Positions 34,025 to 45,819 of a stretch of 64,000 bases of DNA are shown piece by piece. The DNA lies in assembly GCA_037957365.1 (NCBI GenBank), contig JARHVA010000397.1, positions 2,102,501 through 2,166,500 on the forward strand, in the 5' to 3' direction. The position numbers and the translations under genes are program-made. The notes below the pieces were generated by a model. It ran no database searches. It saw nothing but the letters and a program-made list of their open reading frames with translations, and was not told where the DNA came from. How positions within the stretch are numbered: position 1 is the stretch's first letter; every line of letters begins with the position of its first letter. The stretch comes from Torreya grandis. Lineage: Eukaryota > Streptophyta > Pinopsida > Cupressales > Taxaceae.

Positions 34025-36345
34025 AATAAGGGACTGTAAATGTAATCTATGGATGGTTCTAGGATTTTTGAGCTAAAAGGGATATGTGCTGGCAATGGTA
34101 GTAGTTTGGTATTGGGGCCTACCACCTCACATCAAAATCCCATAATTATAAGGGTGTGAGGTTCCTTGACAATATATATCTTTAACCATGTATTTATACT
34201 TATCTAGAAAACCAAGTCGACTTCCCCCTTAGTGATGAAATCCAAGTTGGTAGGACTTGGGAAGATAAGTGTTTAAATGCATTTTTAATGTTATGTGATT
34301 TGGTAGTGTGTGAAAAAGAGTAAAATAGTGTCACTAGAATAGTAATTTGAAAAACCACCTATTTAGACTATGTGAATTACTCTCAGCATGAAAAAAAATG
34401 ACAATGAAATGTGAATTAATTACTAGTGAACATTTGTTAATTCTTTGATTGAGAATAGTACATAGTTAGTTTAGGTGACACTATATGTAAATAGTACATA
34501 ATAGAGTCGACTAGGTATTTAATATTTTATAGAATCAAGGTATTTAAGAATAGAGTCAAATGAGTTAACTATGTCTTTTAAATAGAAGGCAGACCATAAA
34601 ACTAAGTTGACCAAGTTGACCTAGTAACTTTAGGGTTATACTTTTTAAAGACTACTAACTTGTGAAAGATAGAAATGAAGAAATTACTAAAATGATAAAG
34701 AGAGGAAAGAAAGGGACCTTGGTGTGTTTTAATATGGTTGAGATTACAAATTTTATTCTTAAATTCCTCAATTATTTTTTTCAAATTCTGCAAACTAGGT
34801 CAATTAGTTTGACCAAGTTCTACAAAACCCTATATGTTGAATAAGAATAAGGAACAAGATTGACTTATTTGACATTGTTTTTTGATATTTATGTTGGAAA
34901 GACAATTAAAAGACAAAGTTGACCTATTTGATAGTGTATGCTAATCTAGAACTAAATAAGAGTACTATGTCAACTTGTTTGATCTAGTAACTTATAGTTG
35001 ATGAAGACCCACATAGATATAATAAAGTCATTTTGAAGTGACTGTGTGTTAAATCTACACACAAAAATTTAGAAATATACCAATTAGTTTTATATAATAT
35101 TATAAATATGGAAAAATATAATAAAATGGTAAAAATGATATTGTGAAAGAAAACTTGCAAGGGTTATATTCACATTAGGTTCACCAGAATGTATGCAATG
35201 GGAAATGTAACTGATCTATAAATCAATCCTAGCTTAGAGAAGATAAATCCTACTTACACTTTTGATTATGGATACATTATATATTCAATGTCATTAAAAA
35301 TATGGATCCACTAAACTTAGCTAATGGATCTCTTACCACAATAATATCATGAGGGATGATTCTAAAGCCTCTAAACAAGCAAAACTATGCAATAACCTGA
35401 ACTAGGTCCTATGTTTTAATATTCACTAAACTAATAACAAGTAAATAAAAATCTAATCTAGTTCTCACCAAATCTTGTGGCACAAATTGGGGGTAGTAAA
35501 CATTAAAATTAAACATGCATATAAGGCATATACTCACATCAATGTATATGAAATCTAAATTCATGGGAGAGAAGTACATATGCATATATATCTACTCTTA
35601 TAAAGGAGGATCAAATTTAGGAATTCTTACCTTTAAAGATAAATCCACCGAACCTCAATCTCTCCCTTGGATAAGGTACTTTACAATAGGTTGTTGTGGT
35701 ATGTAAGGATGATAAGGATAAATTAGCTGTAGGCTACACAACCTATCAATGCATCCAAAAGACTTTTTCACAAGACAAGATCCATATATCAAAAGAAAGT
35801 ATGAAACCATAAGCTATGCTCCTTAATTATAATGGTGGATAAGTAGATGCACAATATATTTATCTTCTTCTTTTATTCTCTTAGAAATGACAAAATGGAT
35901 GTGTTTATATAGGCAAATCTAACCCTAACAAAAGTTTAGGATGACAAGGTCAACACAATCAACCTTGTATCATTTCTAAAAAAAATAAATTAGGTCTCAG
36001 TCTAGGTCAACCAGGGGCTGACCTATACCCTAAATAAGTTTTATCAATTAGATTACAATGTCAATGGGGCTGATAATGTAATGTAAACTATTAAAAATGA
36101 GAGGAGGGTGAAAAATAGGAGGCAAAGCTTAGGGGAATGTTTTTAGAAGATGGTTGGATTAATAAAAAGTGGTATTAAGGGAAAAAAATTATGTAAAACA
36201 CCAATGGTCTACCCATTTATTTCTCAGTGCACCCCGTAAGACATGAGCTCAAAGAGATTAATATTTGATGGGTTCTTGCAAGATAGAAAACATCAATAAT
36301 TGATAAAGTTTGAAAATATTATTTATATATATACCATTTATGTGG
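33985..36345 (-). repeat. LTR-like arm with TTGACC motifs, right copy (inverted)
   Basis: Reverse complement aligns with 26423-28840 over its full length. Landmarks: 'cttccccctt' near 34221 pairs with 'aaggggaagt' at 28595; 'aggttcaccagaatgta' at 35178 pairs with the block at 27636; 'catgagctcaaagagatta' at 36242 pairs with 26499. Identity looks moderate, so this is not a fresh duplication. It could be a separate solo LTR inserted in the opposite direction, or a 3' LTR turned round by rearrangement. Confidence 0.65.
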
Positions 36346-36399
36346 TTTTAATTACTCCTAAGGCATGCATGAACTTAATTGAGTAGAGGATATTGACAA

Positions 36400-39000
36400 T
36401 TGGGTGTTAGGATGGCTAGTAGTGGTAGAAAAAAAGGTGGCAACCAAAGGAATGGTTTCAGTAATGGATGTAGAGATAGGTCCCAATAGAGGTAGAGACA
36501 CAATAAGAAAATAAATTACAAATGGTAATGTGATAATAAGAGAGTGGCCTAAGGGAGTAATAGGTAGAAAATTCTTACCTTATTGGTCACCCCCAATGGG
36601 TACCTTTCCTTTAAGTCCTTTCAAACTCAAAAAATTGGCTTACTAAATTTCTTCTTCATCTACTTCATCCATTAGATCACCTTCAATTAAAGGTTATGTC
36701 ATCTCACTTGGTCCCTCTATTGACTGTACTTGAGGCTTTCCTACCTTGGACTTTATCATATAACATATTATTTCCTTCTCAATCAAAGGTATAAAAACTT
36801 ATTGTGTAGGAAGATGAATTCTAACATTGGATGTTATGGTTATTGGAGTTACCATAGTGGGTGTGAGGTATTTTGAATTAGATAATTCTATACAAATATG
36901 CACCTTTTCTTTCCCAATAGAGCATTCCTTTACATAAATTATTTATTCTATATGATCCTACTTTATTTTCTACAATTAAACTATGGGAACTTGAAATTGT
37001 GGATTTTATTATTATATTTGTGCTATAACAACTATAGTTTCCTCTTCACCCACTCTTGCTCTATATCCATCATCTCAATGTGTGGATTTTAGGGGTCTTG
37101 AATTTGATCCTATGATTGGTGGAGAGGTCCATTATTTCAAAAGTCTAAATAGGTCCATCCTCCTAGTGGTGGGATTATATATTTTTCTTGCTCAAGTGTG
37201 ATGGAAGTATCTACTTTAATTACCTTGAATAAGTCTTCACTTATTCCATCTGTCCTAGCCCTTTCCAACAATTTAGTGTCATACTTTGCATTGATAAATA
37301 AGACTTTATGGTCATAGGGCTCATTATTTTAGTGAATACCAAGGTTATGAACACATTATTTAACTCTACCATGGGGGTCACAATGTTTATGGGGAAATTC
37401 ATCCAAGCCATAAGCTTTATTTGCATTGCTAGCTTCCCTGAAGTTCCTATGGAAGGTGCAAAACATCATCCCAATTATGCGATGAGAGCCATGAAATGTG
37501 TTCTTCTTACTTATGGTTTAATCTTAATTAATCCAATTCCATAAATAATAATAAATTTCATGCTCACCCACCTTATTAGGGACATATTTTAGGAGGCATA
37601 GAGGATCTACCTATTGCCCAATGACCATTATCATGGTGTAACCCAAATATAACTAGTAGTCACCCAAAGACATGAGTAAACTACTGATATTTTTAAATAT
37701 TTTGGGCATAGGTTCCACATGAATTTCCATCAAAACTTATGGATATGGGTCTTCTATAATACTCAATATATTCCTTGCATATGCATAAATATGAACAAAT
37801 GTATAGACATCATAAATCCTATTTTTGATATACTTAGGATCTGGGTCCTAGAGAGATGCATTATGTTTGTATACAATACCCATGATAACATAAAGAAGGT
37901 AGAACATCATGTAAAAATTTCCCCTTTGGGGCCTCCTTCCCTTTTTTGGTATCAGTTCATGTAAATATGGTGATGATAATTTCTCCCAATGTGAAGGTAC
38001 ATTTCAAGGTGATCAATAGGTCAATAAATGGTACCCATTCCAAGTAAAGGAAGTGGATGTTTGAGTAACCATATAAGAGGTTAAAAATTTCAATTTAAAC
38101 ATGAATTATGATCCAAAATTTGGTGATAGGCATATGAATTTTGTCTTTTAGAAAAAAGGTTTCTCTAAGGAGAATCTATTTTCTCACCATCTTTTCTACA
38201 TTGTTATTTTTCCTCTAAAGGGATACACTATGCAAATCAAAGGTGGCATCTAGTATTGGAAAGAATAGATACATTTTAAATGCTTCTCCAAAAATGTAGT
38301 CAATGGAAATGTTATTTTTTAAATAATAAAGGACACAGCCATCTATAATCCTTCTTTCAAAGAAGAAATCACTTATTAGGTCAGTTCATGACATGACCTC
38401 AAGTTTAGTAGTAATATAATGAAGTGTTTGGTGCTTGAAGGGAAGTAAGTCAAATTATCTCTACCATTTTTCTAGAGATGTGTCTTCCCAATAGGTGAAT
38501 GGATCGATGCCTTATAAAACCTCCCATAGATTTGATTAGCTAGCATAGGTACCATCAAATACATAGGCATAAAAAATTATATCCATATACTTTATTGAAT
38601 CTTTGATGGAAAATTTGGATGGTGCCTAGGCTACCCTATATGCTCTAGATGAATATTCCATTATTATTCCTTAGTGATGGTAGAATTAAAACTCCTTGTA
38701 ATGATGGCTTATCACTGTATTATGCAAATATAAATATGTTTGAACATAATTAAGGCTTTAATTTTCAAAGGGTAGTCTACACTCAAGATCATTGGCAATC
38801 AATGGATGTGAATTTGTTTACCAACTCAATTTTATAGCCTTTTAAAATTCAAGTTTAGTTCATGTGACATTAATAACCAATGTATCCAAGCTTATCACCT
38901 TCATTTAATTTGAACTTGACCACCTTGTCCTTGTGGAAATATCATATAGGATGATTATTCACTTGGGTAGGTGCCATGGTGCTCCTCTTTTTGACACATA
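36400..39000 (-). pseudogene. unrecognised decayed coding region, minus strand
   Basis: Read downward from about 39000, minus-strand frames give long protein-like text broken by stops: GVLILPSLRNNNGIF (about 38680), KNNISIDYIFGEAFKMYLFF (about 38310), VEKMVRK then ILLRETFFLKDKIHMPITKF (about 38140), NLLYGYSNIHFLYLEW (about 38060), and an open piece 37426-37241 (LMAWMNFPINIVTPMVELNN). Frame changes occur but the coding look continues for about 1.8 kb. I recognise no domain. It lies between the right inverted arm and copy C gag, antisense to copy C. Antisense ORFs are known in some Tat-lineage elements, but I cannot show that this is one. Confidence 0.35.
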
Positions 39001-39059
39001 TCAATGTGTGCTTTATTTTGACATCAACACTTGAGTTTAGGCCAAATCATTTGATTTTT

Positions 39060-39460
39060 ATGATCCAAGATTTCTAAATGAAAGAATCCAAAGACCAAAA
39101 TGTTCTTCAGGAAGATTCATGAAACTTTTCCTGAAAGCCAAAATGCCAAACACTTTTCTTGAAGACTAAATTTTCATTTAATAAGATTTTTTGGAGGAAG
39201 TTATTAAAGATGAAAGTTATGAAAAAAAATTCCAAATGAAATCTACCAAAGAGAAAATTACCAAAGACCAAAAGTTATTGAAGACCAAAAGTTCTCAAAG
39301 GAAACTTGCTCAATAAGAGGATCTGAATAATATTTTACCAACATAAAATTTATCAAATATAAAATCCTAAACAAAAGTTATTGATGATCAAAATTTTAAA
39401 TGAAAACTATTAAAGACTAAAATGTCAATAATTTAGAATAATTAGATCAAAATATTAATA
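39060..39460 (+). repeat. degenerate short tandem repeat, 'gaccaaaagtt' type
   Basis: A-rich array in which 'aaagaccaaaa.gtt' and 'gaa..t.aaagac' recur about every 15-25 bases (39086, 39265, 39285, and others) with heavy decay. No protein frame. Similar short-unit arrays are common in the untranslated parts of giant Tat/Ogre elements. Confidence 0.45.
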
Positions 39461-39734
39461 ATTTTGAAGACTTGTCATATATAGTAAGCTTCCACAATTT
39501 TCATTAATAGATTAGTTCCAATAATTCAGCTCATGAAAGTGGCTTACAAGAGGAAATTATATGCCATAAAGGTGATTTTAATGCCAAAAAACCCACAACT
39601 CTCTATAGATAATAAAGTAGGCTAAACATGCTTGTATAACCCTACAATGAACAAGCCTTATAAAAATAAAAAGGGTTCTCCACTTGTCCATCGATAATAT
39701 AAGGTGGGGTATGTTGAATATAATAAATACCATC

Positions 39735-41250
39735 TTTAAATACCTCTTCTAGACAATAATTAATAATTTTAGAGTATAGGTTGAGGGCATAATATATGAG
39801 ACCAATGATGACCTACAAAAATTGATATTTTTTCTAGAAGCAGGGTCCTTAGTACAGAGACTCTTTATGTGGAGAATGTGAATACATTGAAATAACACAT
39901 AAAATTAATGGAAAAGTTCCCCTAATTATTAAATATACCCATATTATATTTTATGATGATCGAGATATAATTTTAGGTGAGCCATTCTCTCTACTCACAA
40001 ATTCAAGCAAGTAGGCTTCTCAGGACACGTTACCCCCACTAACCATCTTGACTACACTAACATATTCAATAACTGGGCCCACCATTATAACAAATTAAAC
40101 AACAAAAACCACTATAATATATGTGGTCACCATTGTAATTTCCTCATCATAAGAAATTACCTCTATAATGATGTTAGATAGCGGTATCATAGTTTTTTTG
40201 TAATAAGTTTTATCTGTTGGTGGCATCCTTTGCCAAGTGTCCCATGTGTACTCCTTTGGGAGATATTTTATGAAATAGATGTGAAATTTGATATATATCT
40301 CCCACATTCCAAAATAAGGATAAATTTTTATATTTTAATATGGATAATAAATCCTTTGGGTTGTTATACAAGTCTATGTTACATGATTCATTATCTCTCT
40401 TTCATGTCTGTGTTATAGTGTTTATGAATTTTGATCTAACCAATAACTTAATATTTCCTAATATATGAAATAATGGTTTCAATTATCTTGTAATCTATTA
40501 ATAAGGTTTTATTAATTGGAATGTGGAGTAGAAATTTAGGTTGATAGATTTTTTTCTGGTAACAAGCTAGCTAAGTTACTCTAGGGAAATTATGTAGAGA
40601 TACCATTTGGTGCATCTTCCTATACTGAACCATAGCTAGTGAAATATTCTCTTTGATATTAAATATAATTTTAAAGTTAAGATATGTTATAATATTATTG
40701 ATAACTATTAACCTTTATTTAATAACTTAGAGCTAATTGCATCATATCCCTCAGACCTTTTCACTATGTTTGTTAGTTATGTATGCTAAATTAATAGTCT
40801 ATAAGCATTAGTTATTTGGAATTTATCCTTATCATATATTTGGTTAGAAATAATTAATGTTATCTATTTGCATATTCCATTTTCTTCCTTAGTTTACCCT
40901 CTATTTTTAGTTTATTTAAGTTTTGTCCACTTTAGAGTAAATCCATCATCACCCCATTCCATTCAAGTAGATCTAGGATCCATATCCATATCTGAATTGA
41001 TTGGGTTTTTAGTCACATTTCTCATATACATTATACCATTGGTCACTAAAATACCCAATACTTGAAACTCATGCCCTAAAGTGAAGTTAAATTTCATAGA
41101 GATCCCAAAATGTTAGAGGTTACCTCTTTATGTTTTTTAGTATGTGTAAAATCTAGAACAACATGAATATGGTGCTAGAAGGAGGGCATCCTTCACTATC
41201 TAGACTTTAATATATCTTAAGTTAAACTAGATATATACCAAGTACTTATT
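39735..41250 (+). pseudogene. gag-start region of Tat-like copy C
   Basis: Matches 53230-54680 of copy B, including 'tagagactctttat' (39856; 53349) and 'cattcca.tcaagtagatcta' blocks (40955; 54492). The copy B version reads more clearly: KGKIYKINDDLNEFIEKF, then LAPEETLIGLYDDWDRIS. Only the first few hundred bases look coding; the rest is AT-rich and may be a spacer. The left edge near 39735 is a clean loss of homology, so copy C lacks its own ORF1. Confidence 0.45.
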
Positions 41251-41399
41251 AGGTCTACCTATGATAATAACCTATTGTATCCACCCCTACAGACCCATTA
41301 AAAATTTAGGTCAGATAGAGGCATTCTAAGGAGTTCATGGGCTCAATCATATTATCCAAAAAAATGACCAATCCCATGTCCAATGGCCTAGCCTTGGTT

Positions 41400-42960
41400 A
41401 ATAGGCTTGGCATTTAACATTCTATGAGGTATCCATGACCTACCCAAAATCTTGATAAATACCTTCCCACCTTTTCTCCCTCAGGGAGTAGAACTGCTAA
41501 AGAACATGTGAAAGCCTATATAACTAGATGCGAAATGTAGTCCATGAAGATGTAGCTTTTTTATTCTCCCATTTACACTAAAATATTTCACCTATGAATA
41601 TTTTTTAATATTATTGAGGGTTCCATCAAATCCTAGACTAATTTTTAGACCAACTTTTTAGGATAGTTTGGCCAAGTCACTAGCCCTAGTATTGTATATT
41701 GACTCTTTACTATCATGAATAGAGAACCTAAAAAACCAATTATGGAATTTAATGCAAGTGTTATACAAAATATAAATCCATATATACACTACATATAATA
41801 CAAATACTTCATTATCTATATAGATTTATAAAAATGCACTAGATCCCATAACTGTAGTGTTTATACATAAGGTAGCAGTGTCTTAGACTTGACCCAAATA
41901 GATGCCAAAGCTATAGAGGTTGAAAAATAGATGAACCCTTAGTTTCAAAGATTAATAGGACCAAATGTTTATAAAGATAAAATGATGTTAAATGTGATCC
42001 CAAGTTATAATCAAAACTCTATGACCCATAATCAAACTCATTTCCTTATGCAGTTGCCCTTGTCTCACACTTCACCTAACCAAAGTCTAAGTTTATTGAA
42101 TAATTTTATCCAAGTAATTGATCCTCAAATAAAACAAGATCTAGTCATAGTCAATGATTCCACTACTCAAGATACTATTTATGATTATAATAAGGATAAG
42201 ATAAATTCCATCCATATGATGGTACAAAAGTTAAGTAATGAGTTCTTAACTATGCAAAAATTATGGGGAATGTTGGTAGATAGAACACCAACCAGAGCTC
42301 TAGTTGCCATAGATAAAACTGGCCTTTTAATAACCTAGGTAATAATTTTTAGAAACTTCCCATTAAGATGAAAAATATGAGCATCATGGAGGTTGTGTTT
42401 CCTAATTTGTGTAGGGTTCACAACACAGCCAAGTACAAAGAACTAGATTACAAAGAATTATATGCAGCCTTTAAAATATTTCATAAATAAATGGATAGAC
42501 AAAAGATACAGGTGAATCCATATAATCCAACCGATATTAATTATTAAATTCACTCCATCACTTCTATGTTATTCATTACATATGATTTTTCATTTCTAGT
42601 GGAAGAAGATAATCAACTATAGGATGTCACAAATGAAGTCCATGATTTTTAGTAGTTTCAAAAAAACAATTATGATCTAAGGAACACGTAACCTTTTAAT
42701 ACCTCTATAACTATGAATAATAATGTTATCACTCCTCTAGATACAAATATAACCACTAATCAACCTCCCACAAAGGAGAGGGACCAGGTGTAGTCCATAG
42801 AATCACTAAACAAAGGGGGTATAATATCATGGAAAATATCAAGAATATCAAATATAATATCACCCTAGATGAGTTGACTTAGATAAAAAATCAAATGGAA
42901 TTACTATTAAAATCTTTGACTAAAAGATCTTCTATAGCCAAATCTAATACTTCCCACTAA
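41400..42960 (+). pseudogene. gag: Tat-like gag, capsid part and linker, copy C
   Basis: A broken plus-strand frame reads LDKYLPTFSPSG, then RTAKEHVKAYITRCEMxSMK (41440-41550), which fits the start of the retrotransposon gag core ('lpkF.Gt….HI.aF…c'). An open stretch 41982-42338 is a polar linker. Near 42819-42880 comes YNIMENIKNIKYNITLDEL, the short conserved block that precedes protease in Tat-type plant elements. Stops throughout. Assignment rests on order and these blocks. Confidence 0.5.
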
Positions 42961-42989
42961 ATTTAATGATCTATAAGGATAAATCTGAG

Positions 42990-43490
42990 GTTCCACCCTT
43001 CCTACTAATAGTCAAAATGTTTATTAACAATGTTCATAATTATCTCATTAACTCAAGAGATTTAGCGAATGTTATGCCTATAACCATATGTAATAAATTG
43101 GGATTGACCCCAAATAAGTCAAAAAGGGTAGTCCTACAATTAAACATATAAACAGTACCTTGTGTTGGGGAATTACTTAATATACACATATAGTTATATT
43201 CTAAGTCACATATACAATAATTTATTGACATATTAGTGGTCAACATCCTAGAGGAATATGGTCTAATACTTAGCTAGGATTGGTTTAAAATATTGAATGG
43301 ATATGTAACCACTAATTTCTCACATATGTGGCTACCTTGGAAGGATGTGGCCAATAAAATCATGATTGATTGAGAGTAGAATATGAAGTACTTAATGATG
43401 GAATACAATGCTAAGAATGAGAAGGTCAAATTAATATCCTCACATGTTATTATATACATGTTCACTACTAAACATAGGTCCCAACACCAA
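42990..43490 (+). pseudogene. Tat-like aspartic protease, copy C
   Basis: Plus-strand text NVHNYLINSRDLANVMPITI (43029 on) corresponds to the usual 'vhnyLiDSGaSaNVMP'. Aspartate to asparagine (GAC to AAC) and glycine to arginine (GGA to AGA) both fit single G-to-A changes and abolish the active site. Then LGLTPNKSKRVVLQL, FIDILVVNILEEYGLILS, a stop, DWFKILNGYVTTNFSHMWLP, matching 'iDivvvDIpe.yGllLSRdWs..l.Gy…dwSh.wlP'. It is the same protease family as at 21.0 kb, but diverged. Confidence 0.75.
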
Positions 43491-43509
43491 GAGTTAAAAT
43501 GACCTTCAC

Positions 43510-43905
43510 AACTATGGACCCTTTAATTTGATGGTGCCCAATAGAAACAAGGATTAGGTATTAGTGTAGCCTTGATGAACCCTGATGGAAATTAGTACTT
43601 GGAATCATAAAAAAATTTAGTTCCCTTTCACTAATAACTAGGCTAATTATTATGCCTTGATCCTAGGCCTAAAATATGCCTTAGGACATGATGTTAAATA
43701 GCTAAAAACATTCAATAATTTAGATCTAGTGGTCAACCAAGTCATAAGGAAATATCAATTCATTCTAGCATACCTAAATAAATATAAACACATATCTTAG
43801 GACCTAATTGAGCCCTTTGAGTCTTTCAACATATGAGTTATTCCAAGAGAAAAAATCAAAATGGTAGATTCATTATCATCCTCAACTACAAAATTAATAC
43901 CAAAC
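43510..43905 (+). pseudogene. RNase H-like domain between protease and RT, copy C
   Basis: Text WTL, a stop, FDGAQ, a stop (43514 on), then ANYYALILGLKYALGHDVK (about 43632), NNLDLVVNQVIRKYQFI (about 43715) and IVIPREK-like FNIxVIPREKIKMVDSLSSS (about 43830) follow the pattern of an archaeal-type RNase H: 'W.lyfDGA….AEYeALilgL..A…v..l.v.gDS.lvv.Q….' and 'vpR..N..AD.la'. The first aspartate is kept; the central glutamate and later acidic residues are changed. A second RNase H is a known mark of the Tat clade. Here it lies before RT. Confidence 0.65.
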
Positions 43906-44039
43906 CTAGAGTCTAATATGCATAAATTTTCCATGGAGTTGGTGCCTTTCCCTTCAGTCGCTAACAATGTAGAAAATTTATAGGTCTTTGAGGATGATTA
44001 ACAAATCATCTAATTCATAAATAATTCTAGAGCCTTTGA

Positions 44040-45065
44040 AGACAAAATTATAAATGAAAAGAGATTTGAATTTATAGGAATATAGGACCTTATGGAGGAT
44101 GGTATAATATAACTTAAGGAAAATAGAATCCCCATGGGGAGGGTATATTTAAAAAGGATCTTTGATATAGATCCATAAGCTGATAGGAAAAGGAAACCAA
44201 AGATAAATCAATCTAACTTTGCCAAAGATAAGTTGGGAACTTAAAACCACCCTCAATATGTTAACATCAGTCTAGCCTATATTCATGATGAAAAATGAAA
44301 GATAAATGAAATATTGATAAAGTACTAGGATGTGATCACCTGGACCTATGAAGACTTGAGGACTTTTGATCCTAGGGTGGTCACCCATACTATTCTGTTA
44401 AGTTTAGGTAAAAAAACCTTTAGATAATACTAGAGGCTCATGAATCCTATATTGGATCCTATCATTTAGACTAAGCTTTATAAGCTATTAGATACCATAA
44501 TCATATTTCCTATCAGGCACTCTACATGGGTGGAAAATTTTACCTTTCAAGAAGAATAATGGAAAAATAAGGCTATGTGTCGACATGAAGAATAGAAAAT
44601 CAATCTTTACAGAATGATAAATACCCTCTACCTTCTTTGGAAAAGGTGATATAGGGTGTCAATGGGTCATAAATTATGTCCTTAGATGGTTTCTCTAGAT
44701 ATAACCAAGTGCTGGTAGAATCATAAGACCATATGAAGACTAATTTCACCATAAGGTGGGGAACATATGCTTATAAGAGGATGCCTTTCAACCTCATCAA
44801 TTCTATGAAAACATTCCAACAAGCCATGGACCATATGTTCCATGGACTTATTGGCAAGTTCATCACTATCCATATGGTTGACCTTGTTGTGTTTTCTAAG
44901 AATAGGGAAGATCATGAACATGACTTGAAAAAGGTGTTTTATACATGTAAAATATATGGAATATACCTCAAACCAAAGAAATTAATTATTATGGTGACAA
45001 AGGGTAAGTTTTTGGGCCACATCATCACCAAGGAAGTAAATTATGTTAATCTAGAATGGGTTTAA
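44040..45065 (+). pseudogene. Tat-like reverse transcriptase, copy C
   Basis: RT copies element RNA to DNA. Approach region: DVITWTYEDLRTFDPRVVTH (44331 on). Then FR.Y.RLMNPIL, FPIRHSTWVENF, and the open stretch 44733-45065 with TNFTIRWGTYAYKRMPFNLI, TFQQAMDHMFHGLIGKFIT, IHMVDLVVFSKNREDH and GIYLKPKKLIIMVTKGKFLG. These match the Ty3 RT fingers and palm and the 'LGHiiskeGi' end. The catalytic YxDD is HMVD, so it is inactive. Several stops upstream of 44733. The lineage call (Tat/Ogre-like) rests on the 'W.YEDl..fDp.vv.H' and 'plRFskWV' style. Confidence 0.82.
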
Positions 45066-45269
45066 ACCATTTCAAATTTGACACCTCCCAATAGTATAAA
45101 ATATTTCAAACAATTCTTTAGTAAGATAAACTTTATGTGCAAATTCATCTCTAGATTTGTTGAGATTGTCAAACCATTGAATGATATGATGAATAAGGAT
45201 GCAAAAATGGGATGGATATAAAAGGAAAAGAGTTCCTTCTAGGACATTAGGATGACTATTACTTAGGCC

Positions 45270-45700
45270 CTAGTGTTGGTTAGTCCTGACTTCACCAAGG
45301 ACTTCTACATGTATGCCTTCACTTTAGAAAATACCATTGCTCTAGTACTCATTACAAATGTAGATGATAATGAATGACCAATCACCTTTATGAGAATTAA
45401 TATAAAAGAGGTAGAGCTAAAATTTAATGATATATAAGAAAATATATGCATTGATTAAATTTTTAAATAAGTTTAGGCATTACATCTTAAGAAATAAGAA
45501 TTATGTCATGGTCTTAGACCCTATAGTCAAGCTCACTCTCAGCCAAAATGAATTGGGTGAAATAAGACACAAATGGATGGCCAAGTTATAATAATTTGAC
45601 CTAGAAATTAGATTAACCAAGATATTAAGAGGCCAAGGGATATTTTAGCTAATAATTGAGATGAACCCATGCATTTGAGTTGAGAAAGTCAATTAAGTCC
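45270..45700 (+). pseudogene. Ty3 RNase H and connector, copy C
   Basis: After RT, the text SPDFTKDFYMYAFTLENTIA, then PITFMRINIKEVELKFNDI (45291-45435), FRHYIL (about 45475) and HKWMAKL (about 45570) match the canonical Ty3 RNase H and the following 'RGQa' connector, which reads ILRGQGIF near 45625. The first catalytic aspartate (D in DFTKDF-type text) cannot be judged with confidence. Frame changes at about 45430 and 45590. Confidence 0.7.
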
Positions 45701-45819
45701 AAATGGTTGGAGGATAGTGGTATGATCAAATCATTCACTATTTACTCATAAAGACATGTCCCCTTGAGTTAAATAGATAATAAAGGTGAGAGTTAAGGCT
45801 CAAATCTACCCATTACATG

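Noticed and set aside
26423..36345. DNA transposon with 2.4-kb terminal inverted repeats
   Set aside because: The core encodes Gag and protease, no transposase is seen, and a third arm copy begins at the same terminus like an LTR. A foldback origin is kept only as an alternative.
44721..44921. Minus-strand open frame opposite the RT
   Set aside because: It is the antisense shadow of the well-supported plus-strand RT block.
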